DNA of 64,000 bases from Cryptomeria japonica (GCF_030272615.1 NC_081408.1:199170841-199234840); one strand, 5' to 3'. Numbered from the stretch's first letter, positions 47,230-59,055 are shown. Translations and numbers: made by a program. The notes: generated by a model from the sequence alone, not told the origin.

Positions 47230-48693
47230 TTATGAGGCAATAGATCGAAAGGAGGGTAATCTTGAACCAGCCAACCTCTAAGGCTCACAGACTCAACCAA
47301 TAATCCCTGTTTCCAAAGATCCTTACACAATCACCAAGTCAATCAATGGTTCAATGACACCAATAAATACCTTGGAAAACCCAAAGGCTCCACTATGTCC
47401 ACTTACAAACAAATAACACTTCTCAAGTTCTTGTGTGATTACAAACACCCTTGCATACATGAGTGGGCTACTACTAGGCTTTAGGGTTTGAATGGCCCAC
47501 TTGATCAAATAAACACAACGATCCTTGGAGGGGTGTTCTCACAACACATTAACACAAATGAAACAAGAATTCAAGGTCTAGATCCATCAGAACATCAATT
47601 TTGACTCACTTTCCCACAAACAAAACTGATTGCTATTAGGCCTCCTTTTGAAGGAGTCGGGTGATAACTTTTGAAACCCTAAGGTTCTAGGCAAACAAAT
47701 TATATTTCCAGATATCCTTCTGGGAATTCTCAACAATATCTCTGTTTACATTACCGGATCAACTTGTAGATATCCCAACCGATACTACACTAACAAACCT
47801 AATAGGGATATTAGACCTATTTGACTGAACGCCTTCCACAAACTGGTTTGGTTATCCTAAAGGGTGACCACCACTGACCATGAAATATTATGAAAACCTC
47901 CAAAATACTCTTCTACCACATTCAAACCCTTTCCCAGTTCTCCACCCTTTCCCATTTCTCTACCACTCAATTCTCATGCACTGCACTCATCAAACCAGTC
48001 TATCACATAGAGATGCCAGACCTAGGGCTAGTTATCCATCCTCTTCATTCTGTTGTATCCTCTTAATGGCTTTGGGTACTGACATATGATACAATGGCCT
48101 ATCATCTCCTATAAAAGAAGAGTGTTTAGTTAAGGATTAATAGGCCAAAACCCATTATTACAGTCAAACCCTAGGGGTTCAAGGGTTTTAGGCTACCCGG
48201 TAGAGATTTCCTTGTAGAATGGGGCAGCGATCACTTGAAGAATTCAGACCAAAAGAAAAACAAAGGTAAAACAATATAGTTACAAGAACTATACCATGAG
48301 CATTCTTTCCAATCCACCTTCAGTATGCAATCAACAGAAACTAGACGATTTTTTGAGTTTCCAATAGTTTTGATGCTTCAATTTCCTTTCCAAAAAAACC
48401 AACTCAACCAACATACATTATTTGATGTTTGGGGCCTTTAAAGGTGTTTCCCAAATGACCACAACCTCCTTCAACTTTTTTTCAAACTGACTGACCGTTG
48501 GAGATTCACGACTTATAAAAAGTGTAAAATTGTCATGACAAGAAATTGACAATATGATAACTTTTGCATAATTCAACCAACTTAGACTCTAGACTATCAT
48601 AGTCCACCAAAATGATTACATTTAATTCCAAAACATGAAAAAATGACTCAAATAGACTTGTGGTCACTTGATCCCTCAATTTATACCATTGTG
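47230..48693 (-). repeat. 3' LTR of the Gypsy element (homologous part)
   Basis: Matches 53547-54991, beginning near 'gaggcaatag' and ending 'taccattgtg'. Both copies contain the ORF start MKYYENLQNTLLPHSNPF, which is just LTR sequence. Confidence 0.85.
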
Positions 48694-48905
48694 ACCCTTA
48701 TTAACTCAATTTGCTCTACCAGACCTTAGATGACAATTTGACCCAAACATCGACAAAATTGTCACACTCCTAGGATATTGAATTACAAAAAGGATCCATA
48801 GGGTCTTATTACATTCCTTCTATGCTAATATAAAATCATCTTGTTCTTGGTTCATGCCTTCATAGGTAGGTGCTCTTGCACCATACTCCCCGGGTGAAAT
48901 TTGTC

Positions 48906-50225
48906 TCAAGTCCTCTTAGAGACCAACTGCTGCAAATCACCACCCTGCTTTTTGATATCTTCCTCCAGCATCCAGGTAGCTTCTGAGTCAGGAAGGCCCT
49001 TCCATTTAAGTAAGTTCTCAAAATAGGTCTTGTGCCTTGTTTTCTTGGTTTCCCTGCTATCCAAAATGCACTCCATCTTAGGTGGCTCCCTAGATGGTAA
49101 GTGTTTTATCCATTCCTCACTTTCCTGAATAGATTCACCTGCACATTCTCCTACATTAGGACTTCTATACAATTTTAGATCATACACATTAAATATAGGT
49201 GAAATAGCAATATCATCAGGGAGTTCAATCTTGTAAGCATTAGGACCATATTTATCCAACATTTTACAAGGTCCAATTCTTCTCATCCTCAACTTTCTAT
49301 GGCTTCCCTTGGGCAACCTGTCCTTGCTAAGATGAACCATGACCATGTCACCCACTTGATACTACACATATCTCCTTCTCTGATCCTCTCTTGGTTTAAC
49401 CTTTTGACTATTCTGTTGTAAGGTATCTCTGACTTGTTGGTGCACCTCTTTCATAGCTTCTAGAAATTCATCAGCATGTCCACTCCTCTTGTCCAACCCT
49501 TGGACATCTCTCAATTCAAAAAATCCTCTTGGATGACTATCATACACAATCTCAAAAGGACTCAGACCTATAATTCTGTTTATTGAATCATTATAGGAAT
49601 ACTCCATCTGAGGTATCACCACATACCAACTACTGCCATGCTCCTTTGTCAAACATCTAAGAAGATTTCCCAATGACCTATTCACAACCTCAGTTTGGCC
49701 ATCGGTTTGAGGGTGATAGGCTGAGCTAAAAGACAAATTCGTACCCAACCTTTTCCACAAGGTTCTCTAAAAATTCCCTACAAACTTGTTGTGTCAGTCA
49801 GATACAATACTTAAAGACAACCCATGGATTCTAAAAATCTCTCTAAAAAACAATCCTGCAATATAGCTAACATCATTTGTGGTTTTACAAGGATTAAAGT
49901 GAGCCATCTTACTAAACCTGTCTACCACAATAAACACATTGTCATGTCCTGTCTTTGTCTTGGGTAACGCCATCACAAAGTCCATACTCAAACTTTCCCA
50001 TGGTCTACTTGGTATAGGCAAAGGTTGGTACAACCTTGCATTGGTTGAGACCCCCTTTTCTCTCTGATACACAATACAACTCTCCACAAATTTTTTGATA
50101 TCAGTCTACATTTTTGGCCAAAAGTAAAATCTCCTAACTAGATCCAAAGTTTTATTTAACCCAAAGTGACCTCATAAACCACCACTATGTTTCTCCTTTA
50201 CTACATTATCCCTCATTGAACACCT
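48906..50225 (-). pseudogene. Gypsy integrase with C-terminal chromodomain
   Basis: Zinc region remnants (C-x2-YQREKG near 50080; the upstream half is interrupted by stops). The core reads PWESLSMDFVMALPKTKTG and FIVVDRFSKMAHF (first D), then a second D at SIVSD followed by a stop at 49793, and AYHPQTDGQTEVVNRSLGNL (E). The C-terminal part has MGDMVMVHLSKDRLPKGSHR and, at about 48920-49120, the chromodomain: a start near MECILDSRETKK, aromatic KTYFENLLKWKG and the ATWMLEED end. The chromodomain of such elements binds modified histones and guides insertion into heterochromatin. Several stops. Confidence 0.88.
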
Positions 50226-51825
50226 AGGGATACACAACTGACACCCCTTGAACAAAAGACAACCCTGCAAGGTGTAGTCATAAAAATCTCCATGAAAAAC
50301 ATTTGCAAACTCACTGCATATCTTATATACCTCCTTGAAATCTTGGTCCTCTTTATACAATCCTTTGAGTGCTTCAACACCCATACTCTGCAAGTGCACT
50401 TCTTGCACTGTCAACACCCTCCTACTCAGAGCATCTGCAACCTTATTGGCTACCCCTTTCTTGTGCTTAATGATGAAGGTGTATGCTTGAAGACTTTCAA
50501 CCCATTTCATATGCCTATGACTAAGCTTCTCCTGTTCATTCAAAAAACTAAGAGCATGATTGTCAGTATAAACAATAAATTACTTAGGAAGCAAGTAGTG
50601 CCTCCCCTTTTTTTAGAGCTTGTACCATGGCATACAACTCTAAATCATATGAGGAATACTTCCTCTTTGCTTCATTTAGTTTCTCACTAAAAAAGGCCAC
50701 CGGTCGCCCCTGTTGGCTCAATACTGCTCCTATAGCCAAACCACTTGCATCACATTCAATGGCGAAGACCTTATTGAAATCAGGCAATACTAGGATTGGA
50801 TACTTGGCAACTTTCTGTTTTAAACACTCAAAACTCTTATATTCTTCTTTGGTCCACACAAAATTCACCTTACCACCACCCTTGATGGTTTCTAACATAG
50901 GCGCACAAATATCACTGTAATTTCTAATGAATTTCCTATAAAATGTTGCCAAACCATGAAAAATTCTTACCTCTCCGACTGTCTTAGGTGTAGGCCAGTT
51001 CAAAATAGCCTCTACCTTGGAAGAATCAATCTTCACGTCACCCTTAGAGATGAAAAATCCTAAGTACACCGACTCCTGCTTCATGGAGTCACACTTTTCT
51101 AAATTTATCATCAACTTCTACTCCTACAGCCATTTCAAGACTACCTCCAAGTGTTTCAAGTTCTCCTCCTTTCTCTTACCGAATATCAATATATCATCAA
51201 GGTAGACTACCACAATTTTCCCTATAAACTCCTGCAACACTTCATTCACTAGTCTCATAAAGGTGCTAGGGGCATTTGAAATACCAAAAGGCATCACAAG
51301 CCACTCATACAACCCTTCATTAGTTTTGAATGCACTCTTCCATTCATCCCCCTCTCTTATCCTTATCTGATGGTACCCACTCTTGAGGTCAATTTTAGAG
51401 AAAAAGGCGGCTCCCCCTAAATAATCCATTAGGTCCCCTATCCTTGGAATAGGAAACCTATATCTGATGGTTATCCTATTGATATCCCTAGAATCAGTAC
51501 AAAGCTGCCATTTCCCATCCTTCCTTGGGGCTAAAATAGTAGGCACTGCACATGGGCTAAGGCTCTTTCTCACCAACCCTTTATCTAGGAGCTCTTGAAT
51601 TTGCCTAGCTATCTCTTCATTCTGGTGTGGGGTCATTTTATATGCTGCCTTGTTAGGAAGTACTACTCTTGGTATGAGGTCAATCTGATGACTAATATCT
51701 CTGATAGGTGGCAGGGAGTCTGGTATGTCTTCTGCAACCACTCCTTTGTACCAGTCTAGCAGTTCCCTAACCTCCTTAGGTCCTACCTCACTCACACATT
51801 TTTTCCTTTCTTCCTTGGGCTTCAC
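50172..51825 (-). pseudogene. Gypsy reverse transcriptase and RNase H
   Basis: RT motifs in order: GLVRKSLSPCAVPTILAPRK, KIDLKSGYHQIRI, FKTNEGLYEWLVMPFG, SNAPSTFMRLVNEVL and the active site VVYLDDILIFG near 51190. Stops after VLKWL (51124) separate it from the next frame, which has [20 protein letters not shown] (thumb) and RNase H ([20 protein letters not shown], then [20 protein letters not shown]). Another stop at about 50583 precedes NEQEKLSHRHMKWVESLQAY and VADALSRR, which close RNase H. Catalytic residues are mostly intact while the frame is broken, which suggests fairly recent death. Confidence 0.9.
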
Positions 51826-51829
51826 AATT

Positions 51830-52293
51830 AAAGAAAAACCTACTCTATCTTCCTCCTTTAGTGTATCAAGGAATTATTTTTCCCCTACCATCATCACACT
51901 AGATCCTACATGCTATGGATCCCCTTCTACCACTGATTGTATCCTGAAGGTCACACCATCCTTTTGGAAAGAGTAAGCATTCTTTTCTCCATCATGATGG
52001 GCTTTTTCTGTCAAACTTCCATGGTCTACCAAGAAAAATATGGCAATCATCCATTGGAAGGATGTCATACAAAATTTTATCCTTATACCCCCAATACTGA
52101 ACTCTACCCATGCTTGTTCATTGATGAGTATGCGTTGCCCTTTGTTCAACAACCTGACCCTATATGGACAACTATGGGGTATTCTTTCCAAGTTCAACTT
52201 TTTAACTACTTCTAAAGATACAATGTTATCAATAGACCCTAAATCTATGACAACTTTACAAAGCTTACCTTGAATCTTGCAGTTTATTCTAAA
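51830..52293 (-). pseudogene. Gypsy aspartic protease
   Basis: GKLCKVVIDLGSIDNIVSLE near 52220-52280 aligns with the family's D-S/T-G-S/A active site, here D-L-G-S, so the catalytic pocket is altered. It continues as KKLNLERIPHSCPYRVRLLN and a beta-rich C-terminal part to about 51913, then a linker to RT. A TAG lies just upstream, near 52295. Confidence 0.75.
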
Positions 52294-53455
52294 CTAAGCC
52301 TTTCTTTGGGGTGGCTTAGTCTTCACTGGTTCCTTGAGCAGTGTCCTCTTAATCATCAGGTTCTCTTCCATCTCTGATGTCAAATTCACTTCAGGAGATG
52401 TCACACTCCTTGCATATGCTTGAGTCAAAGTGGTTCTCCTCTCACCACCATGAGAAGTTGAGGCCTTCTCTGGATACTTGTAGGTCGGGTGCCCCATCTG
52501 ATTGCAGTTATAGCATCTCATACTAGAGAAATTGGATCCTCTCCCTGATCCATTTGTCCCACCTCTTCCATTTGGTATTCTCCCATGGCAGCCTCCTCTA
52601 CTACTTGAGTCTCCAACTTTCTCTCCTTGGATAGACTCACCACTAGACCTTTGGTTAGGACTTCTTCCTCCAAAAATGCCTTTGCCTCTGAAACTTCTCC
52701 CTCCTTTATCTCTATTACTTTGCTCACTTCTTTTTAGTTACTCTTCTGCCCTTAGGGCCAATTGAAAACAGTTGTTCACTCTCTCTGGTGCCAAGATGTT
52801 GATCTCATCTTGGATGTTCATCCTTAGGCCGCTCAAGTACCTGGCCACTTTCTCTAACTCTTCTTCTTGTCTCTTTGATCTGAGACTGAGTTTATGAAAC
52901 TCCTTCGTATATGCACTCACATGAAGGTCTCTTTGTCTGAGGTTCTGCAATTTTCTATACATCTGCACTTCATAGTCAATGGGCATGAATTATGCCTTGA
53001 CTTTAGCTTTCATCCTTTCCCAGGAGGTTATGATACTTTTTCCCTCCTTAACTCTCTCCCCTTGTACATAGTTCCACCATGTAAGAGCAGACCCCTTCAA
53101 CCTTTCTTTTGACAAATTAACTCTCTTCTTTTTCAGGGATTTCTTTGTACTCAAAATGACCGGTCAATGCCTCAATCCAGTCTATCACCTCTTTTGCTTC
53201 CATACTTCCACTATATATAGGTAACCCACCAATGGTGTCCCTATTGACTGACCTCAAGGCATCTACAAATTCCCTCTGATCTGCAGTTATCTCCTCTACC
53301 TTCTTAGAGGATTCTCCATCTTCTTTATCCCCTTCTTCATCAGTGTCACTTCCATCTTCCTTATCCTTAGTCTTTTTCAATTCTTCGAGCTTGGACTCAA
53401 GCATCTCTTCAATCAACTTCTTCACCGCATGTTGTGACATACTCTTAGGAGGCAT
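52294..53455 (-). pseudogene. Gypsy gag
   Basis: Starts MPPKSMSQHAVKKLIEEMLE with an acidic Lys/Glu-rich segment, then LPIYSGSMEAKEVIDWIEAL, the Retrotrans_gag entry. After a break near 53117, the capsid region continues as YRKLQNLRQRDLHVSAYTKE and VARYLSGLRMNIQDEI. The zinc knuckle is CYNCNQMGHPTYKYP: the last Cys is Tyr, so zinc binding should be lost. It is broken by at least three frame changes. Confidence 0.85.
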
Positions 53456-53546
53456 TCTGTCAGCCCCTCTTTCAATCTCCTCCTATGACATACAATAAGA
53501 CCACAATACCCAAGTGATCTTCAAAATCCTGCTCTGATACAAATAT

Positions 53547-54991
53547 GATGAGGAGGCAATAGTCCGAAAGGAGGGTAACCTTGAACCAACGAACCTCTAA
53601 GGCTCACAGACTCAATCGGTAATCCTTGTTTTTATAGATCCTTAAAGAATCACCAAGTCAAGCAATGGTTCAATGACACCAATCAATACCTTGGAAAATC
53701 CCAAGGGTCCACTATGTCCACTTACAAAAAACTAACACTTCTCAAGTTCTTGTGTGATTACACACACCCTTGCATACATGAGTGGGCTACTACTAGGCTT
53801 TAGGGTTTCAATGGCCCACTTGATCAATTAAACACAACGATCCTTGGAGGGGTGTTCTCACAACACCTTAACACAAATGAAACAATAATTCAAGGTCTAG
53901 ATCCATCGAAACATCAATTTTGACTCACTTGCCCACAAACAAAACCGATTGCTATTAGACCTCCTTTTGAAGGAGTTGGGTGATAACTTTTGAAACCCTG
54001 AGGTTCTAGGCAAACAAATTATATTTCCAGATACCCTTTTGGGACTTCTCAACAATATCTCTATTTTCGGTACCAGATCAACTTATAGATATCCCAACCG
54101 GTACTACACTAATAGACCTAATAGGGCTACTAAACCTATTTGACTGAACACCTTCCACAAACTGGTTTGGCTATCCTAAAGGGTGACCACTGACCATGAA
54201 ATATTATGAAAACCTCCAAAATACTCTTCTACCACATTCAAACCCTTTCCTAGTGCTCTACCACTCAATTCCCACGCATTGCACTCATCAAACCGATCTG
54301 TCACATAGAGATGCCAGACCTAGGGTTAGTTCTCCATCCTCTTCGCCCTATTGTATCCTCTTAATAGATTTGGGTAATGACATATGATGCAATGGCCTAT
54401 CATCTCCTATAACAACAGAGTGTTCAGTTAAGGATTGATAGGCCTAAACCCATTATTGCAGTCAAACCCTAAGGGTTTAAGGGTTTTAAGCTACCCAGTA
54501 GAGATTTGCTTGTAGAATGGGGTAGTGATCACTTGAAGACCTCACACTGAAAGAAAAAAAAAGGTAAAACAATCTAGTTATAGGAACTATGCCATGAGAA
54601 TTCTTTCCAATCTAATTTCAATATGCAATCAATAAAAATTAGACGATTTTCTGAGTTTCCAACAGTTCCGATGCTTCAATTTCCTTTCCAAAATGACCAA
54701 CTCAACCAACATACATTTTTCGGTGTTTGATGCCTTTAAATGTGTTTCCTAAATGACCAAAACCTCTTGCAACTTTTTTTCAAACTGACTGACCCTTGGA
54801 GAATCATGACTTAAAAAAAGTGCAAAATTGTCTTGACAACAAATTGACAATATGACAACTTTTGCATAATTCAACCAAGTTAGACTCTAGATTATCATAG
54901 TCCCCCAAAATGATTACATTTGATTCCAAAACATCAAAAAATGACTCAAATAGGCTTGTGGTCACTTGATCCCTCAATTTAGACCATTGTG
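53547..54991 (-). repeat. 5' LTR of the Gypsy element
   Basis: Plus-strand start TGATGAGGAGGCAATAG directly beside the primer-site-like GCTCTGATACAA (53535-53546; TGGTATCAGAGC type with a changed end). The far end is probably truncated. Confidence 0.82.
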
Positions 54992-55365
54992 TTCTTAGAT
55001 TGAGGGTTCTAGAGTGTACTCTACAATGTGTTTCTAATGTTTCTTTGCAATAGGTTATCTCATTATGGGGTTTTATATGGTCTCTCTTGCTATCCTTCAT
55101 ATGGACGAAGATTCATTGGATTTTTGATGGATACATTCATGACGTATGTAGTTCTTGGGTGGTATAGTTGAGTCCTCCATGCCATTATTGATTGTATCTT
55201 TTCTCTCTTTAGGAGATGCGTTTTGTCCTAATGGGTTTTCTCCTTTCTTCATTATTGAGATATAATTTATACATGGGTACCTAACATGGCCTATTTGTCA
55301 GGACCCACCATCTTCTTGCATCATTTTGCATAATAATCTACTCCCTAAGTTGCACTTAAGGAGGG

Positions 55366-55749
55366 TGTAGGTGTGAATAATATCTAGTACCTATAAAAGG
55401 TCTTGTACCTTGTAATTTACTATTGGGGACATATTCACATGTTAAATTAGGTCATTGGTGTCATTTCTAGAAGTTAGTTGTCATTGGGTCATGCTCACCT
55501 CATTTACTTTTAGTTACCTAGGCACTTAATATTTGCATTAGACATTTAATGTTTGTGTCATGTTTGTTGTTCATACTACATCACATAGTGCCTTTATAAG
55601 CAATATATCAAATTGTATATTTTATATCCAATCAATCATTTCATGGCCACTTATTATGAAAGCTATTATTTCCATTCTCTCTTGTGGACTTGTGTTTTGA
55701 TCTTGTAGGGATACTGGGGTTGTTGAGGAGTCACCTATCAAATCCTACA
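55366..55749 (+). repeat. 3' LTR of the small element (384 bp)
   Basis: TGTAGGTGTGAATAATATC…CAAATCCTACA. Similar to the 5' LTR with scattered differences and short indels. Confidence 0.85.
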
Positions 55750-55754
55750 TACAT

Positions 55755-56355
55755 AAATTGGATTTCAATATTTTTATTTTTTTATTTTTTTGGTATGACA
55801 ATTTTGATGAATAAATTTTCATTCATCCTCCATCTTATTGGACCACATGTTAATTTGGACACTCATGGAATCTATGTGAGAGATGATAGATTCCAATAAG
55901 GTGGCGAGGGTTATTTGATGGAAACTTGAATTTTCAACCTATCAATCGGTGCTTGGATTTCCCTTTTATTGTTTTCAAATTTCCCTATTAGGTTTTATTT
56001 TTATTTTTGAGGAGGATATAAAATAACTGATGAAATATTTTGTTGAGTGCTTGTTTTTCCATGCTCTTCACTAGGGTTTTCATGAATAGGTGAACTATGG
56101 TTTTCATCAATTGTGAAGTATTTTTAATTCCTAAAACTTTGAAATAGTGAATTAAAATAATTTTTATTTTGGTATTCCATTCAATTCATGCACTTAGAAA
56201 CTACAAAAACCTACCTCCTCAAACTTGCATAAGTCATGCCACCATTTTGATGGTGGCTTGATCAAATCCAAAATGTGTATACACTATTCCTCATGTTTTC
56301 TTGTTACAAACATAAGAGGTCAGAGTCAAATGAGCTTGGCCTCTATGATTTTTTT
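55755..56355. other. AT-rich spacer
   Basis: No ORF or repeat ends recognised between the TACAT target site and the MITE-like inverted repeat. Confidence 0.5.
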
Positions 56356-56360
56356 TAACA

Positions 56361-56507
56361 TAGACATAACGTGAGTTCATTATACTATGATCACATTATA
56401 ATAAAGTTTATTCAACACTATCAATAAGACTTGATAGTTACTAGTCTAAGCTTGATCAATATCAATAAATAATGTGAGTGTATTATAACACGATCATGTT
56501 ATGTCTT
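56361..56507. mobile_element. MITE-like inverted repeat, about 147 bp
   Basis: The left arm (56361-56405, starting AGACATAACGTGAG) pairs with the right arm (56462-56507, whose complement starts AGACATAACATGATCGTG) over about 40 bases with roughly three-quarters identity. The centre is AT-rich. No clear TA or 8-bp target duplication. It lies directly before the LINE remnant. Confidence 0.5.
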
Positions 56508-57012
56508 AGATGGACCAAAAAATGGTTGTGGCCACTTTTTGGTCACACATCTTTCTACAGACACCCATATGGAATTGGATATTCAAAGGGTTATTATCTA
56601 GTTGGATGGAAACATTCACGATCTCCTTGGTTGTATCATCATTGACTCTCTTGCATATTTTTTCCACTTTCTTCTTAAAATTCTATAGAAAGATGGCATT
56701 TCAGGATATGAGATAGGAAGTGAAGCGGGAGTGTGGAGGAGTCTTCAAGGTGGGAAATACAGGTTTGAATCCTTGTAGTGTCAGTTGTGGATCTTCAGGT
56801 GGAGGATGCACTTCTGATCTATCAAGTTTGGTCGTGGAGGATGAGGATGAGGACGCTACAAAAGGGCTATCAAAGAGAATTTGGAATGTGCTTTCTCCAA
56901 TCATTTCGAGGCTGTTCCTGTTGTTAATTATGATTCTCAGGTTGCGTTGAAGTGACAAATTCATGTTTATATCTCCAAGCCTATCAAGAAGGTTAAGAGT
57001 CCTAGAACTGAT

Positions 57013-57616
57013 ATCTTTTGGCAATCGCCTCCTCATGGGTGGGTGAAAGTGAATTTTGATGGGGTGACTAAGGTATTCCTGGGCCGACTAGTTGTCGGGT
57101 AGTGTTAAGAGAGGAGTATGGTGGGTTAATTGTAGTGGCAGAACTCCCGTTGGGATCCCAGAATAATCACCTAGATGAATTTGTGGCAACCTACCATGGG
57201 CTTTTATTAGCCTCCAAATTAAACTTAAAAAAGTTTGGCTAGAAGGTGACTCGAAGAATATTATTAATTGCATTAAAAAGAAATCCAAAATGAGCTGGTT
57301 TTTTGAGAATTGGATGAAGGGGTCAATGGATATAATCATATCTTTTGATAACTTTTATATATCCCATAAATTTAGAGAGGCTAATGTGGTCGTCGATCTT
57401 CTTGCCAATTTGGGAGCGTCAAGTAATCATAAACTTGAATGGGATCAGAGTGATGATTTGCCTACTAATTTAAAAGACTTGTTAGTCTATGATAGAGTGC
57501 ATGCGAGAGATATTGACCCCTTGTTATTTCAAATGACTAGAGTTATAATTTTTATGTTCTCTACTCTTGACATGCTTTCTGGGCATTTTCTTGGGCCTCT
57601 TTATGAGTGGTGGTGA
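57013..57616 (+). pseudogene. LINE RNase H domain
   Basis: Starts PPHGWVKVNFDG (first catalytic D of RVT_3-type RNase H), then a frameshift to EEYGGLIVVAELPLGSQNN, LASKLNLKKVWLEGDSKNII (second acidic residues in LEGDS) and ISHKFREANVVVDLLANLGA (family H-x-x-R-E-A-N-x-x-A-D-x-L-A-N; here the Ala before Asp is Val). The frame from 57290 to 57616 is open and ends with a stop. In LINEs this domain follows RT and degrades RNA in the hybrid. Confidence 0.78.
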
Positions 57617-57701
57617 TTTTGACGGGAGTCCCTTGTGCCTAGATAATTACGGAGCTTCAAAGCAGAGAGAATTTTTTTGTTTCTTGCAGAGGAGCTATCC
57701 G

Positions 57702-59055
57702 ATGGGTGACGACAGGAACAAGCTTGAGCCCCTAAAATGTGACAAGATTAAGAAAAATAGCACCATTCAGAGAATTTTGGAGATATGTGGGGTTATGCCT
57801 TACCTTGAAAGGATTCATGGTTGCAATCACAAGATTTCTAGGGTGTTTGATAAAGGATGGAAGAAAGGGCGGGTCACGGTTTATGGGCACAATTTTAAAC
57901 TTACAGAGGAGCTCATCACTGAAGTAACTGGGATGAGCACAAATGGAAATACATTCTTTAAAGATAGGAAATCGATGGAGGAAGAGGTCCAGAGCTTTGT
58001 GAAGGGCAAAGAAGGAAATCAACTGATCAAGTACAGGGGTGGCTACAAGATTAACTCCATTAAACCTTTGTGGGTTGAAGTTCTCAAGGTAATTATGTAA
58101 TTTTTTTACCTTAGATGGATGCTATACACTTGTGTATAACTACCATTTTGCCCTCTTAAATAATTTCAGGCATAAGGATAGGGTTTCTTTTCCTTTTATC
58201 TTGCTATCATCTTTAGAAGTTGCTATTAGGGAACATAAAAAGGAGACAAAGAACCCTATTTTGCATGAAGGTTTGATTCTTCTTTTAATGGAACATTTTT
58301 CAAAACTTTGCGGGGAAAGGCAAGTCTGCCAAGGGTGGTAACTGTTTTGACTCGGAAGGGTCTGAATCCCCCTTTTCTACAGGTAGTGGTTGAAATATTG
58401 AGGAGGGGGATAATTCTGATGAGTAGTGGGTTGAGGATAAGGGGAAGAAAGCCTACTGTAAAAACCCTAAGGACAAAAATGCTTCCCTTGCTTTGGCATC
58501 ACAAGATTGTTTCTCAGATAGTGAAGAGGGGAGTGGTTTTAAGAAAATGAAAAAGAATGAGGGGAATAGTGATGACTCGCCCGAGGGATCATCCCTCAAG
58601 GAGGGTGATTAGGAAGGTTTAAGGGTTTTAGAGGATTCTCACCTTGAGACTGGATGTGATGGGAGGTCCCCTTTTCCTTGTGACCTGAACCATGATTCAT
58701 ATATGTTAATTCTTGATAGGGAGCACCTGTCGGATCTTCTCGCTGTGGCTAGAAATGGAACTATTGACAGTTTTAGACTGCTAATTTTTTCTTTCATGAA
58801 ATCAATGAGATTAATATTGCTATTTGGGGAGTCAAGAACAAACTGGATAACTTGAGGGAGTCGAATGTGAATTGGTTGGAGAAAAAAGGAGATAACAAGG
58901 CGACATCCCCGCAAAAAGCTGTTAAGGACATTGCACACATGAAAGAAGATTTCAAAGGGAGAATTATGAGACTAGAAACTAACTACAAGAAGATTGATGA
59001 TAATCTTATTACATTGGTCAAATTTAGCTATAAGGTCATCAAATCCAGTGCCTAA
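57702..59055 (+). pseudogene. LINE-associated extra ORF of unknown function
   Basis: ATG at 57702, about 85 bases after the RNase H stop. It starts MGDDRNKLEPLKCDKIKKNS and continues with LEICGVMPYLERIHGCNHKI, VTVYGHNFKLTEELITEVTG and KPLWVEVLKVIM. A stop and one-base frameshift lie at 58098-58106, after which FFTLDGCYTLVYNYHF and ALLNNFRHKDRVSFPF continue to about 58310. Next comes a low-complexity Ser/Glu/Lys segment, broken by stops. Last is a Lys/Glu-rich helical segment with coiled-coil character (about 58800-59055, ending VKFSYKVIKSSA). No known domain was recognised with certainty; the ITEVTG-type motif and overall layout recall the accessory ORF at 31365-34573. A plant-mobile-domain-like protein is one possibility. 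Confidence 0.62.

Larger units (their letters stand above)
47230..54991 (-). mobile_element. Ty3/Gypsy chromovirus, decayed
   Basis: Minus-strand order: LTR (54991-53547), primer-site-like sequence, gag, protease, RT, RNase H, integrase with chromodomain, LTR (48693-47230). Integrase after RNase H defines Ty3/Gypsy, and the C-terminal chromodomain places it in the chromoviruses. The LTR pair is alike over about 1.45 kb. On the right the similarity stops at 54991, while the left copy may continue to 48766 (ending GTCACA), so the right LTR is probably truncated. No target duplication could be established. It sits inside the small LTR element 45859-55749. Every coding domain carries stops or frameshifts. 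Confidence 0.88.
45859..55749 (+). mobile_element. Small non-autonomous LTR element split by a Gypsy element
   Basis: TACAT at 45854-45858 and 55750-55754 is a perfect target duplication. LTRs 45859-46233 and 55366-55749 are clearly related (shared TGTGAATAATRTCTAGTAC, AATCAATCATTTCATG and TTGAGGAGT segments). A tRNA-Met-like primer site follows the left LTR, and a purine tract AAGGAGGG (55358-55365) precedes the right one. With the insertion at about 46.85-54.99 kb removed, the element is only about 1.7 kb with no ORF, so it fits a TRIM/LARD-like non-autonomous element. Confidence 0.85.

Noticed and set aside
57732-58022. Minus-strand open frame opposite the LINE extra ORF
   Set aside because: Antisense shadow.
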